Positions 33,470 to 46,816 of a stretch of DNA of 64,000 nucleotides are shown piece by piece. Numbering within the stretch: the stretch's first letter is position 1; each line of letters begins with the position of its first letter. The translations under genes and the position numbers were made by a program. Source of the stretch: Chaenocephalus aceratus (taxonomy: Eukaryota > Chordata > Actinopteri > Perciformes > Channichthyidae); NCBI GenBank assembly GCA_023974075.1, contig CM043807.1, forward strand, positions 2,426,623 to 2,490,622, read 5' to 3'. The notes beneath the pieces were generated by a model, which had not been told where the DNA came from, ran no database searches, and was given only the letters and a program-made list of their open reading frames with translations.

Positions 33470-34786
33470 CAGAGATGGGGACTTGAGTCTGCGACTCGGA
33501 CTCGAGTCGCACTTAAGTCGCACACACAGAAACTTCAGACTTGACTTGGACGCGTGACCAAAATACTTCAGACTCGACTTGGACTCGTGTGTTGGGACTC
33601 GTGAACAATCATTGTGTTTTCTATTTTGGCGTATTAAAGGTGGGGTAGGTACATTTGAGAGAAACCGACTCGAGATCGCTAGAATTTGAAAATACACAAC
33701 CGGAGATAATCTGCTAGAGGCTGCTACTTCCTTATAGAGCCCGCCTCCTCCAACACACACGAACGCGCACATGACCAATGAGGGCACGAGATAAGTTTGT
33801 GCCCAGATGGAAGGCTGACAGGCAGGCAGGCCATCCAGTTATTTTAGCCGGGCTCATTACGCAGACGTGCGCGCCTCTGTTACTACCTCGTAGTAACACC
33901 ATGGCGACCGGCGGCACACCTGCGGCTGTACCGCTTGTAATTAGGTTCAACTACAAAAACTTCGAACAAAACGCCGGCGGCACCAACAAAAGGAGCGCAC
34001 ACTGCAAAGTCTGCAATATCAAAATCAAGGATGCTGGCGCAACAACGTCGAATTTCATCAGGCACTTGAAAACTCACCCGGAGAGGTCAGTCACATTAAC
34101 GCATGGACGGTTAGCAAACATGTTTAGCTCAGCATCAGCTGTGTAATGCTAACTTAGCTTGCTGCTAGCTTTGTAACTGAATATTTGAAAAGATTAGTGA
34201 ATTGCTTGTCACACTTGTTTGAGTTGAGTGGCGTTGACATCCAACTCTTGACATGACATAAAAAAGGTCGGTAACGTTAATCATTACGTTCCGCTGCCAC
34301 CATCTACTGGCTAACGTTAAACGTAGAAAAAGACATAGTTACATACATAAATACATCTTTCGGTTTATAGGCAGGTTACAGGTTTATTGTTGACCACGTA
34401 ACGTTAATGTTACAGGTTTATCAGGTTACCATTACACTGGGTTTGAGTGAGAGGATAGAGGAATATGTTTATTAATAGTAGACTTAAAAGATGTCATTAG
34501 AGACCCAGTGTATAATAACACAGTAAATGCTTTGAATTTCTTAGATGAAGCTGTGCAGTATTCTTAACAGACTGGATAGCAGCAGACAATAGAAGGCTTA
34601 TTACAACCAGAAGAGACATGAGACTTTTATTTTTTTAGAGACTTGAGACTTGACTTGGACTCGTGACCAAAGACTTGAGACTTGATCAAGTCTCACCCCA
34701 CAAAGACTTGAGACTTGACTTGGACTCGTGACCAAAGACTTGAGACTTGACTTGGACTTGCAAAAAAAGACTTGTGAACATCTCTG
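33470..34786 (+). mobile_element. Deleted hAT transposon with 8-bp TSD ATCATTAT
   Basis: The left end CAGAGATGGGGACTTGAGTC and the inverted right end CAGAGATGTTCACAAGTC are flanked by the exact repeat ATCATTAT (33,462-33,469 and 34,787-34,794). Subterminal GACTTGACTTGGACTCGTG repeats lie on both sides. It keeps one BED-finger exon but lacks the transposase body. Confidence 0.93.
33901..34085 (+). CDS. BED zinc-finger exon of a hAT transposase (first exon only)
   Basis: The frame starts MATGGTPAAVPL at 33,901. It continues through FNYKNFEQNAGG to the finger CKVCNIKIKDAG...NFIRHLKTHPE, with cysteine pair C-x2-C and a histidine pair H-x3-H. It stops at a good splice donor (GAGAG|GTCAGT, 34,086). 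BED fingers bind DNA and form the N-terminus of many hAT transposases, where they recognise transposon ends. No catalytic core or dimerisation domain follows inside the element, so a spliced transcript would have to use outside sequence. The upstream in-frame extension to 33,778 is open, but the start at 33,901 fits the family better. Confidence 0.7.
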
Positions 34787-34794
34787 ATCATTAT

Positions 34795-37667
34795 TCATTT
34801 GTTTTAAAGCAGGAGGAGCAAACGCTTGCCTCGGGGAGGGAGAAAAAATAGCCACAGCGGAGAATAAACAGAAGGGCAACCATGCAAGGGAAGGCTTCTT
34901 CGCTGCTTTTGTGGCAGACTACAGCGCCACTTACAGGCCTGGCATATGTACTACAGCGTCTCCAGCGCTTTCGAGCAGCAATGGCCGGCCGTGGCCCAAC
35001 CTCTCATTCCGCTGATAGGTGGAGAATTGACCACTAAGCGGAGCACCCCTTTTGTGACATAGAAAATAATTCTAATCTGGATCAGTCTGTATCAGACGGA
35101 CCACTATTGTGGTAAGCATGTTGTAACTTCCGGTTGTTGTCATCTCCGGGGATCCCGTGTGCCTGTTCTGTTGCTGATAGCTTATTATCTTAACTTAATC
35201 GATCGTTTTAAAACTCTTGATCACGGCAACTGCCTGACGTTGTAATCACTCAATCACTCAGCATCATCAGACAGGTTTTTTTTTAGGAATATGAGCATGT
35301 CCACATGTCCAGGTAGAAGCTGGGATGTTTGGGCGTGAATGTTGTATATGGATATGAAACATTCATCCTCTGAACTCTGGCAGATGTTGTAATGTTGTGT
35401 AACTGTTACCCTGGAAGACATGACTGCATGTTTCCAAAAGCTTAAAGAGATCATTAATGGCTGTGTTTAGAGTGAGGGTACACTCCTGATCCTGTTGGAG
35501 CTGATCCTAACATCTGCCTTCCCCCTGGCTTCTGGAATCAAGTCTACAAAAGGAATTACGGAACTTCTTAAACATCTAATTCTAAGAAACCATTGCAGCA
35601 TGTGTACCAACAAATGTATCACAGAATACTGAAGTGTGTTGTTTGTTGCTCTTTTAACACAATTTATATTTAGGCATGTTTAATATCTCGTTATTATATG
35701 AATATTTAAACATACTACAAACATAAGCTAATGGCCAACACACTTGTATTCCTTAAATAATCATACTTATTATATTATAGTAAGCTAGCCCAGTTTCTAG
35801 AACCCCCACCCCCCCCCCCCCATTTCACATTAACCGGCAGTCCTAGTTCCCCTGGTGTTTGCTAACAATATTATTAAGGTCACACAAACAATTATTAGAA
35901 ATACATGTTTTAACTAGATAATGCATTTCCTGAAGAAATTGCAGTGTGAAGGCTGAATGCTGAAAATCTACAGCTGAATTTAATTAAAAATATCTGGATG
36001 GATTATGGTTAATATTTGTGGAATGATGAAAGTCATATGAATGTCAGGAGTAATAGCCGTTGTTTCCTAATCGAGCTGAACCTTTTCATGTTCAAACAGA
36101 ATTTCATAGATGAGGAATGTGGGAAGAAAAAGTGAATCAACGCGTTGCAGTAGGAAAACATACTGTATGTTGTGAACACCACTCGGCATTGCCACCAAAT
36201 AATGGATACAGCTAAAATAGTGCAGGGTTTCAACTGACAGCATGGATTTAACTCGGGGGTGGGGGGGTTCTCCCAACTGATGGCTCATGTCCATGCATTT
36301 TGAGGGGCAGCCCTATCAAAAACATAATAAAAGCAGAAAGATGTGTAAATCAGTACTGGGCTATTCCCCTTCCTCCATCCCTGACAGTGTTGTGCTTTAA
36401 TTTGCATAAAGAAAAGCAGATCTTTAGACAACGTCATCACCCTGCCCCAGAGGAACGAGAAGTTAGTGTGAATATAAGCTGCATCTCAGCATACAAAACC
36501 ATTTTGACCTTGCATCTATCCCGAGGGCCTGGAACTAAACCCTGGTCTCTGGCTCACGGACCAAGGAGGCGCCATGAGGACCAATGTGGGTTTACTCTCA
36601 AAACATTCAGAGTTAATTAGATACCCCCTATACACACGTTTAACTCTACTTAGACGAGCAAAGAAGTGAGCTTCTTTCTGTGCTCAATTCCTCACAATAA
36701 ATCTGGAGGCTATCTTCATTCACTCTATGTTTCCACGGTGGTGTATACCAACAGTTGTTGCTATTTGCAATCTAGCAACTGCTTCCAGGAGCATAAAGCC
36801 CTTTGGGTGAGATGGAGTAAAGAAAATGCATGTGGACATGGAAGGTGAGTCAGACTATCAGACTAAAACTGGCTGAATGTGAATCTTCCTGCCAGAACAT
36901 GCTCTTCAAAGGACAACCTACGGAAAAGTGTTGCCTTGTTTCCCCCAAAGCAGCTAGCACAGAGGTCGAATCTACCTCGGCTGAGGTGCAGGACAACTTT
37001 GCATAATCTCTGGGAGAACGACTGAAAGGTCTGATCAAATTGAACCATAGAGCAAGAAAACTCAATCAAAATAGAAACCCTGTGTGCAGCACTCAAATCA
37101 GTCCACATGGAAGGGAAAAGGAAATGAAAGACTGAAAGATCAAATGAAGAGAATGAGAATATCATTGAATAGAGAATAAGATCAAGAAAGATAGAGCTGC
37201 ACATGGTGCCCTCTTCTGAACAGAGTCCCAGTCTTCTGAGGACATCAAGGCAGAGTGAAGAAGATGTGGGGGAGCTCCTGGGACAGATCATAACACCAAA
37301 GCAGGTACACTGGTCGTGTTCGGTACAAAAGAACGAGAAGAACAGCAACAGGTAAAGAAGATAGTCTGCCAGCAATGTGAACCTCGAAATGTGGATTAGC
37401 AGATTTATATATATTATTCAAAATAACTTGAAAATGTGAAAAAAAGGAATAGTTTGTGGTTAATCTTAACTAATTAAATAACCAACTGGCCTGAGATCCT
37501 GTCTCAATAGTTCACCTGTACACTTTCCTTTTAAAACTGTGATTCCTGCTGGTCGATATGTAGCAAAACTGGACAAAACACCACTGCCTCATTGATTAAC
37601 AGGAAAGGCCTTTCATCAGATCCTTTATAACTCTGGTATTAATTGAACATACAAAACTAAGGCAAGG
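34795..37667. other. No confirmed gene; mostly unique-looking sequence
   Basis: Non-coding by inspection. It contains a poly-C run near 35,810. A 34-codon open stretch at 37,203-37,304 (+) ends at a donor-like CAG|GTACAC and is noted as a finding only. The 170-codon minus-strand frame at 36,863-37,375 is judged spurious. Confidence 0.35.
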
Positions 37668-39630
37668 CAAGTTTATTATATAGCACCTTTCAACACAAGG
37701 CAATTCAAAGTGCTTTACAAAAAATGAAAGACATTAAGAAAATGGCATTTAAAATCAGTCATAAAAAGAAAAGATAATAAAATAAACATTAAAAGAAAAA
37801 ATACATGGATAAAGTTACAGTGCAGTTTAAGATGTGAATAGTTCAATTAAAAGCAGCGACAAAAAGAAAAGTCTTTAGCCTGGATTTAAAAGTAGTCAGA
37901 GTTGCAGCGGACCTGCAGGTTTCTGGGAGTTTGTTCCAGATATTTGGAGCATAATAACTGAACGCTGCTTCTCCATGTTTAGTTCTGACTCTGGGGACAG
38001 AAAGCTGACCAGTCCCTGAAGACCTGAGAGATCTGGATGGTTCATAGTTTAGCAGGAGGTCAGTAATGTATTTTGGGCTTAAACCAGTCAGTGCTTTATA
38101 AACCAGCAGCAGTATTTTGAAATCTATTCTTTGACACACAGGAAGCCAGTGTAAGGACTTCAGAACAGGAGTGATGTGATCCACTTTCTTAGTGTTAGTG
38201 AGGACTCGAGCAGCAGCGTTCTGAATCAGCTGCAGCTTTCTAATATATTTTTTAGTGACACCTGCAAAGACACCATTACAGTAGTCCAGTCTACTGAAGA
38301 TAAAAGCATGGACAAGTTTTTCCAAATCCTGCTGTGACATTAGTCTTTTAATCCTAGATATGTTCTTTAGGTGATAGTAGGCTGATTTAGTAACTGTTTT
38401 AATGTGACTGTTGAAACTCAGGTCAGAGTCCATGACTACACCTAGATTTCTGGCTTTATCTGTTGTTTTGAACATTGCAGACTGAAGCTCAACGCTAACT
38501 TTTATACGTTCTGCCTTGGCTCCAAATACCATTACCTCAGTTTTATCTTTGTTTAATTGGAGAAAGTTCTGACACATCCAGTCATTGATGTGTTCAATGC
38601 ACTTACTCAGTGTTTGAATTGGAGCATAGTCTCCTGGTGAAATGGTTATGTAAATGTGGGTGTCATCCGCATAGCTATGGTAACTTACTTTGTTGTTTTT
38701 CATTATCTGAGCCAGTGGTAGCATGTAGATGTTAAAGAGAAGAGGCCCCAAGATGGAGCCTTGAGGAACCCCACATGTCATATTTGTCAACTCAGATGTG
38801 TATTTACCTATAGAAACAAAGTTGTTTCTGTCCTTTAAGTAGGATTCAAACCAATTTAGAACTGTTTCCGAAAGTCCCATCCAGTTTTCTAGTCGGTCGA
38901 GTAATATGTTGTGGTCAACAGTGTCAAACACAGCACTGAGATCTAATAATACTAACAATGAAGTTCTGCCACTGTCTGTATTTAAGTGGATGTCATTGAA
39001 GACCTTTACAAGAGCAGTCTCAGTGTTGTGGTTTGGACGAAAGCCTGACTGGAACACATCAAAACAGTTATTTAAATGCAAGAAGTTACTCAACTGTTGA
39101 AAAACTACTTTTTCATAGATTTTACCTAGAAATGGCAGGTTTGATATGGGCCTGTAATTGTTCATTACTGAAGCATCTAGATTATTCTTTTTTAAGAGCG
39201 GTTTAATGACTGCAGTTTTCAGGGCCCATGGAAAAATACCTGAGTGAAGAGATTTGTTTACTATATGAAGTAGATCTGAGGCCATGCAACGAAAAACATC
39301 TTTGAAAAATCCTGTTGGAATGATATCAAGGCAGCAGGAGGAGGATTTCAGAAGTTGTATAATGTCCTCTAGGTATTTATCATTAATCAGATGGAATCGT
39401 GTCAGGGTGTTTGAATTGATATTAGGTGGACATAGGGACAACACATTTGCTGTTCCTGATGCAGAGGCACTGACTGCTTGTCTGATTTTCTGAATTTTGT
39501 CAGTGAAGGAGGAGGCAAAATCATTGCAGGCCCTGGTAGATAGAAATTCAGAGGCTACTTACACTGGGGGGTTAGTTAGTCTGTCGACGGTAGCAAACAA
39601 GGCACGTGCATTGTGCAAACTAAGAAGAAA
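37668..39630 (-). mobile_element. L2-clade LINE, 5'-truncated, long open reverse transcriptase
   Basis: The minus-strand 3' tail at 37,668-37,842 ends in the widespread phrase AAAGCACTTTGAATTGCC and TAAACTTGCCTTGCC. The coding region lies at 37,843-39,444 and its frame can be followed to about 39,625. One in-frame stop (TAA) sits near 39,560. Confidence 0.9.
37843..39444 (-). CDS. L2-type LINE reverse transcriptase (truncated ORF2)
   Basis: 533 open codons hold the fingers and palm of a non-LTR reverse transcriptase: NNYRPISNLPFLGKIYEKVV (about 95-114), LLDLSAVFDTVDH (166-178), GVPQGSILGPLLF (225-237) and the catalytic YADDTHIY (258-265). The thumb and the L2-typical C-terminus follow, with LDYCNGVFAG, LQLIQNAAARVLT, LKSLHWLPV and WNKLPETCRSAATLTTFKSR. 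The enzyme copies its own RNA at a nicked genomic target. The endonuclease domain that should precede it is missing, and the codons upstream of 39,444 stay in frame until a stop near 39,560. The 5' truncation plus that stop mean the copy cannot move by itself, but the otherwise clean frame suggests a fairly recent insertion. The start at 39,444 is only the first ATG in the open stretch. Confidence 0.9.
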   Translation of the reverse strand: MLSLCPPNINSNTLTRFHLINDKYLEDIIQLLKSSSCCLDIIPTGFFKDVFRCMASDLLHIVNKSLHSGIFPWALKTAVIKPLLKKNNLDASVMNNYRPISNLPFLGKIYEKVVFQQLSNFLHLNNCFDVFQSGFRPNHNTETALVKVFNDIHLNTDSGRTSLLVLLDLSAVFDTVDHNILLDRLENWMGLSETVLNWFESYLKDRNNFVSIGKYTSELTNMTCGVPQGSILGPLLFNIYMLPLAQIMKNNKVSYHSYADDTHIYITISPGDYAPIQTLSKCIEHINDWMCQNFLQLNKDKTEVMVFGAKAERIKVSVELQSAMFKTTDKARNLGVVMDSDLSFNSHIKTVTKSAYYHLKNISRIKRLMSQQDLEKLVHAFIFSRLDYCNGVFAGVTKKYIRKLQLIQNAAARVLTNTKKVDHITPVLKSLHWLPVCQRIDFKILLLVYKALTGLSPKYITDLLLNYEPSRSLRSSGTGQLSVPRVRTKHGEAAFSYYAPNIWNKLPETCRSAATLTTFKSRLKTFLFVAAFN

Positions 39631-40104
39631 TAAGTATGAAAAGAAAGTGAGTTCCTGTCTATAGGTGCTCACATAAAGAAGAAGTGATGTAATAGCTGCA
39701 TATTGTCAATATAAACGGTTGTAGGCTGGGATTAAAGGCTGCAAACGATGTACATTTAATGTGTGGATATCAGACCTTCAAACTTTAATTCCACAACTGA
39801 CTCTTCTTAGTCTAGTTGTCAGCTCAGTCCTATAGTGAACCCAGATTGTTGAGTATAAGTAGTATGATAGAAATGTATAGTACGGGTCCCTAGCACATAG
39901 CCGGATGCTACAAGCATATGTTGGGCAACTTGCACAATTAGTAAATTGCATTAATTAGCATGAATGAATACAACTAATTAGCAATAATGAATGCAACGTA
40001 TGCTAATTATTATTATTATCATCAGGCAGTTTCTATGTGTTTGGAACCGGTACTCTTATCTAAATATCATACTGCTAATTTTTCTGAGGCGGGGAATGTG
40101 TTTT
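39631..40104. other. No feature recognised
   Basis: AT-rich non-coding sequence with short TAATTAGCA-type repeats near 39,940-40,000. Confidence 0.3.
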
Positions 40105-40500
40105 ATTCATAGACTGTATATAAATGGACGTAGTGTCTGTGACGTCACCCATAGAATTCTGCAGAGTTGCTGAGAAGCCCTTAGTAGGCGGAGTCGGCCG
40201 CTGCCGTCTCGACAGTGACGTCATAGACTAACTCCCGCCTGCTCAGAGACCTGTCACTCAAGGTGACCACGCCCTAATTTATGCAAACACTTTAAGACCT
40301 AATATAACTAAAAGGGGTGCATTATTAAAAAAATGCACTCTCCAATCCATTTTCAGGTGGAATCTAACTATATCCAGAATAATTTGTATTGCATCCAGAG
40401 GTAGAAAGATGTTTATTTCTGCTGTAAAGTTGGGCATTTTAACATGGGGGGTCTATGGAAATTGCTCCTTTCTGCAGGAAGCTGAATAGAAAATGACTCG
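40105..40500 (+). repeat. Abundant teleost interspersed repeat (GACTGTATATAAATGGACGT)
   Basis: The opening TAGACTGTATATAAATGGAC, the GTGACGTCACCCATAGA phrase and the later GCTGTAAAGTTGGGCATTTT/AACATGGGG phrase are recognisable from a very common fish repeat. I cannot assign a class with confidence. Limits are approximate. Confidence 0.5.
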
Positions 40501-40527
40501 AATAGTAACGCTAATAACAGAAATGTA

Positions 40528-41852
40528 CGGTGGCCCTGAAGTGCAAGACACCACAGCATTTCACAAAACACAATAGCATTTCACAAAACGCCGCAGCATT
40601 TCACAAAACGCCACAGCATTTCACAAAACACCACAGCATTTCACATTGGACGGAAAGGGTATTCCTTAGGGAGAACACTTCTTGTTTGTGATTGGACAGA
40701 GCCAGCCAGAGAAGCACTGCTGTGATTGGTTGTTTTTGCTGCCAGTCAAGAAATGACACTTGGTGATTAGCCCAACACATCAGCCGTTAGCTGTTAGCAT
40801 ACACTCAGAGCTCACAGCTCCTCATATCTGTTCAGAAACTGGACAAAAGTTAAACATATACAAAACACAGACTGTCTGTGTCATGGCGAATACAGTCGCT
40901 GCTTTATTTATGTCTGTATGAAGTTGTTGTGAGTGTGGACGAAGCAGCTACAGGTTAGCTCAGCCTGATGGATCCGATTCCGATAGGATTTACATGGAGA
41001 TACGGCCCGCCCCCTCTCCAGCGTCTTGTTTGAATGACAGGAGTAAACACAGAGTTAATGCTTTATTAATTCATGGTTTTTAAGGGGCTTATCTCCATGT
41101 AAATACTATGGTAGACTACCCAATATTTGCATCGCTCTAATCGCTCGAGTTCACCGCGGCTGTCAGCTGTGTTTGCTCCTGTCATTCAAACAAGACGCGC
41201 TGGAGAGGGGGCGGGGCGTATCTCCATGTAAATCCTATGGGAGATACCAACTACAACAAAATGAACATATTTGACCGTGATTTAATTGTAATACACGTTT
41301 CAAAGTGATGCCGAAGCAACTACATACTGATAACGGTTAGTAAAAACCACGAATTAACGCTTTGACAAGTCTGCAGACAAGACGGCAGGCGAAAAGCTTT
41401 TAAAATGCGTGTTTTCTGAATGGAATCGGATCCATTAAGCTAAACTAACCTGTAGCTGCTCCGTCCACACTCACAACAACGTCATACAGACATAAATAAA
41501 GCAGTGACTGTATTCGCCATGACATAGACAGTCTGTGGTTTGTACTTGTTTAACTTTTGTCCAGTTTCTGAACAGATATGAGGAGCTGTGAGCTCTGAGT
41601 TTGTGCTAACGGCTAATGTGTTGGGACATATTGCGCTGTCGTCCGTTGACCAATCGTGAAGCGTCATTTCTTGACTGGCAGCAAAAACAACCAATCACAG
41701 TAGTGCTTCTCTGGCTGGCTCTGTCCAATCACAAACAAGAAGTGTTCTCCCTAAGGAATACCCTTTCCGTCCAATGTGAAATGCTGTAGTGTTTTCTGAA
41801 ATGCTGCGGCGTTTTGTGAAATGCTGTGGTGTTTTGCACTTCAGGGCCACCA
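40528..41852. mobile_element. Foldback DNA element with about 450-bp arms, TA flanks
   Basis: The left end CGGTGGCCCTGAAGTGCAA and the inverted right end TGGTGGCCCTGAAGTGCAA are flanked by TA at 40,526-40,527 and 41,853-41,854. The arms (about 40,528-40,990 and 41,405-41,852) are inverted copies. A second inverted pair lies inside, at about 40,984-41,055 and 41,168-41,240. Each arm starts with direct repeats of AGCATTTCACAAAAC (about five on the left, three on the right). No transposase is encoded. TA duplication would suit a mariner-type mobiliser, which is an inference. Confidence 0.78.
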
Positions 41853-41854
41853 TA

Positions 41855-42338
41855 GAATGGGTCTTATATCAGCAAGCAAAGGACTCAGGCATGTATTAGG
41901 AATACACTAAGAGACTATTGGCATTGGAAAGTGACAATTAAAATGTAAACAGAAAATTGAATATTAAAATGAAAGGGCAGAACTAGAAATTCTCACAACA
42001 CATGTAAACCAAGGTTTGACTTATCATATTATATTCATATTGATATTAGCACTGCAAAATCAGACAGATGGTATACAGTATGAGTAAAGGCAAGGGGCAT
42101 GTCGGTCAACATGGAATCACAATCAGGTTATACATAAGGTATATTCTTTGTTTACTCACCCATTCACTACACTTCACTAAAAACTGGCTGCTTCCTAAAT
42201 ACTCATCCAGAGGCAAGAGTGAACAAGATAAGATGGATCTGTATTGATCTCTGTATGGGAATTCAGTTGTTATAGCAGCAACAGAATAAGAAAATAAACA
42301 GAGTACACATGAGAATAATAACAAGGATAATAATAAAT
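41855..42338. other. No feature recognised
   Basis: Non-coding sequence between a foldback element and a hAT; nothing supportable. Confidence 0.3.
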
Positions 42339-43345
<1,007 letters not shown>

Positions 43346-43445
43346 AATAAAATACAAATAAATATATATACAGATCCCTCCGCTTCACTTTCCACTGTGA
43401 AACCCTTCCGCCTCTATTTCCAACATGCAGGCCAGTCCCTTAGGC

Positions 43446-44200
43446 CAGTGGTTCTCAAATGGGGGTACGCGGACCCCTAGGGGTACGTTGGAGTACTGCA
43501 GGGGGTACGTCAATTTTTATTTCATGTTAATGAAAAAAACAAACATAAGTAATGCATGTAAACAAACTACTAATAGTAGATGAACTACTTATTCACAGGT
43601 TTACAGTAATTCTGGATAATAACATGGGAAAATAAACGGGGTGCTCTATTTCCTCTCCCTCTACTGACAGCCCGTCAGTCTCGTGCAGCTCCCTGAACCT
43701 GTAATAAGTGACCCGACAGTAAAGAACACACATATTTCTTATAACTAGTTTAGCTAGTTGCAGAGTAGATGAACTAGCTAAGTGTGTTAGGTCTAACTGT
43801 ATTTTACTCCACTCAACGGTCCGTCACAGCGGACGGAGCTGTGATCATGCAGAGCTGCGTGTTCTCCGTCAGCAGCAGCTGATCTGATCTCTGATCTCTC
43901 TCTCGTGTCCGGTTAGACTTCACTCGCGTTTATGTCCAAATCTATCAGATCTCGCTAGTTCTAGTTAATGATACGACTGCCTGCTTATCAAAGGACCTAA
44001 ACAATAAGCGTTGCTTGGCAACGGCTTGTGGCTGCAAAGTATAGCGCAGCATTATGCATATGTTTATATGAGGGGTCAAAATCCCATGCTCATAAAATGC
44101 TCATATTTTTTGTTCTCTTCATTCCCCACGCCAAACAACGCTTATTGTTAGTTTTCTAGCACATGAGAGGGGCGAGTTTTTACTTTTGCCCACTTGCCTA
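43446..44200 (+). mobile_element. hAT left end, no right end found
   Basis: CAGTGGTTCTCAAATGGGGG followed by GGGTACGCGGACCCC is a familiar hAT terminus. I could not find its inverted partner (CCCCATTTGAGAACCACTG), so the element is truncated. The right limit is a guess. Confidence 0.5.
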
Positions 44201-44322
44201 TCGTAACTTCGTACCCCATTAACTTCAGAGAATGTGAAGAGTAGTTTACCTGAACCTACTAAAGGTGGCCTATTCTTTTTACCTTGACATTCTTAATTCC
44301 ACAGTTTATGAGGCCTTGTTTC

Positions 44323-44339
44323 TCACACACACACACACA

Positions 44340-44403
<64 letters not shown>

Positions 44404-44425
44404 CACACACACCACACACACCACA

Positions 44426-44492
<67 letters not shown>

Positions 44493-44508
44493 ACACACAC
44501 ACACACAC
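44323..44508 (+). repeat. (CA)n microsatellite with ACC interruptions
   Basis: About 185 bp of CA repeat broken by CCACAC variants. Confidence 0.98.
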
Positions 44509-46008
44509 GTCTGTATACAGCTTAGCAGCAGAGCCCACGACTCTCCTCCACATGAAGTTACACACACATTCTGATAGAAACAGTGTTCTGATATTACACT
44601 GTAATATTAGTATTATACAGTATTACTAATATACTGAATACTTATTATTCCCTGCTATTTTCTAATATAGAGCATTTTTTCAAGCAAAGTTCTACTCCCA
44701 CTAACAGCACATTGTGGGCTGAACAACAATCATACTGTATATGGAGTTGAATCAGAATGCTTTGTGTTTCCCAGCAGAGAGTTGCCTTTGAATGGCCCTC
44801 CTTAGAAGGAGCAGCTGTACACCATGCTTGGGCCACTTGGTGGTAAAGAGACACCGGATGAGACTTGACGGGTAAAAGCATTCTGGTCCATTGGGAGGGG
44901 GGGGGGGGGGGGGGGTCTGTAGGGATGTACCTCTCTGATGTGGGGAAGTGGCCCTTGAAAAAACAGGCTGTGTATGGTATTGATTGGCCGTCATTCTCTA
45001 CCTCCTGCCGGCCTTTGTTACTGGGAACATTACAGGGCCGGGAGCGGGAAGGGATAAATGCAGAGGAGTCAGAGACCAGCTCCTTAAACCTTCAAACACT
45101 GCAACACCTCCGACAGAATGCGGGCTTTTCACAGCCGCTGACACAGGAAATAACAGGTGCAGTAATAGGGTTGGTATTTCCTCACGGGGAATGAGTTTTT
45201 CACAGCGAGTGTCTGCGGAGCAGTTACACTGAGCTGCAGCTGATTCACATTATTCTTCCCAATGGTACTTTCCTTTTCAATGAACAGAAAGATCCTACAC
45301 TAAGCCCCAACATCTACCACCAGGGATCAGCAGCAGGCTGTATGTGCACGTCAGAATACACAATTAGAATATCATATATTTAATCATATAAAACTCGTAT
45401 TAAATATTAATAAGTTATTATTAAGTATTTGTTACGTGTTCGTTCCTCCCAATTACTTTGGTTTTCCCGGTCAAATTTGATCAGTCTGTTGTAACTGCTA
45501 ACTGCATTAACACACATAACATTAATCACCACCACATTTTATTTAACACCACTTTAAGCTGAAAGAATGTCCCAGACTACTGGTTTGAATAGACAAAGAA
45601 TAGACACTGATAATGTTTTCAAAAATGAACATGGATGTCGATTTGTGTGTTCTCTCTGATGGATGAACATAATCTGGGTTACCCATTCATTTCCTATGGC
45701 GGTCATTCTCTACCCGGAACACCATAGGTGTAACAAAATTGACTAAACCTAAAAATGCAATGAAAGCGGTGATCAGCAGTTTAATGTGTTGAAAAGCCTA
45801 CTGTGTATATCATAAGGTCTTGAAGCAATCAAATGTAAAACACAGTATTTCTGGTTAAGGAAAGTAGTGAATCATCCCGAACACAACAGGAGGGTTCAAT
45901 GGTTAAGGAGGTGCATGGAATACCTGAGGACAGGTAGTACGTCTGAAAAACATACACATAAACAATCATTGGCTTACTTTCTTACATGCTGTCACACTCC
46001 TAAGTTCA
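44509..46008. other. No gene seen
   Basis: Mostly unremarkable sequence with a poly-G run at about 44,897-44,915. No ORF, terminal repeat or RNA gene is supported. Confidence 0.3.
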
Positions 46009-46374
46009 TGTCACGGTTGTAGTTTTGTAGGTTTGGGTGTTTTGCTGTTCTCCTTGTCACGTTTTCCTCCTTGTTTCTTGTCTGGTCCTTCTCCCTGTGT
46101 TTTCCCCCTGTCGTTAGTTTCCCTGGTGTGTCTAGTTGTCTGATTGTGTTCACCTGTGGCCCTTGTGTTTCTCCTCCCCTGCCCGGCTGTTTCTCGTCTT
46201 GTGATTACCCTCCCTGTATTTAGTCTCGTCTCCTCCTGTGTTCAGTGTTGGTGCTTCTTTTGTTTGTGACCCAGTTCACCGAAGAGTGTTTTTGTTTATT
46301 TAAAGTCCTTGAAATAAAGGTATCGTCAAGTGTGATCTGCGTTTGGGTCCTAACCTGCTTCACTCTGCGTAACA
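46009..46374 (+). mobile_element. Solo Gypsy-type LTR, second copy of the 27,345 family
   Basis: It begins TGTCACGGTTGTAGTTTTG and ends CTGCGTAACA. It shares CACCTGTGGCCCTTGTGTTT-type text, CCTTGAAATAAAGG and TGCGTTTGGGTCCT with 27,345-27,709. Its 366 bp match the other copy's 365 bp. No internal sequence or clear target duplication adjoins it. Confidence 0.82.
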
Positions 46375-46816
46375 CATGCAGTGTAGCTTCCTAAAGTGTG
46401 TTTGAAATGTCCTCTGTGTGTTTGATAATTTGTGGACAACATGGAGCTCAGTTATTCTCAGGACTAAAGAAAAACACTTTGCTCACCAAGTGTTGCAAGC
46501 ATTGTTATTAACATAACTGTAGTCAATTAAAACATGTGTGGAGGAGGGGAACCTGCTGTTTATTTCATAGGCGAAGATCAGTGAAATATGTAGAACTGGG
46601 AAATAATATTTATCCTGCAATGTGTTAGACATGTGTAGAAGAACACCTGCAGTACAAGCCATGATGTCCTAAACTACACCATGTTCTGAACAATGAATAT
46701 CAATGTTACCATAAAATCGCAGAAAACAGGGTCCCACAATTTAATAAAGTTAGACTGAAGCACGCACCAGTCCACTCCTCACAGTAAATACAGAGCTCAA
46801 TCCCAGATTGATACGT
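46375..46816. other. No feature recognised
   Basis: Non-coding spacer between the solo LTR and the large composite hAT. Confidence 0.3.

Noticed and set aside
36863..37375. 170-codon minus-strand ORF
   Set aside because: Composition is Ser/Phe/Leu/Cys-rich without a domain, as expected for the antisense of purine-rich DNA.
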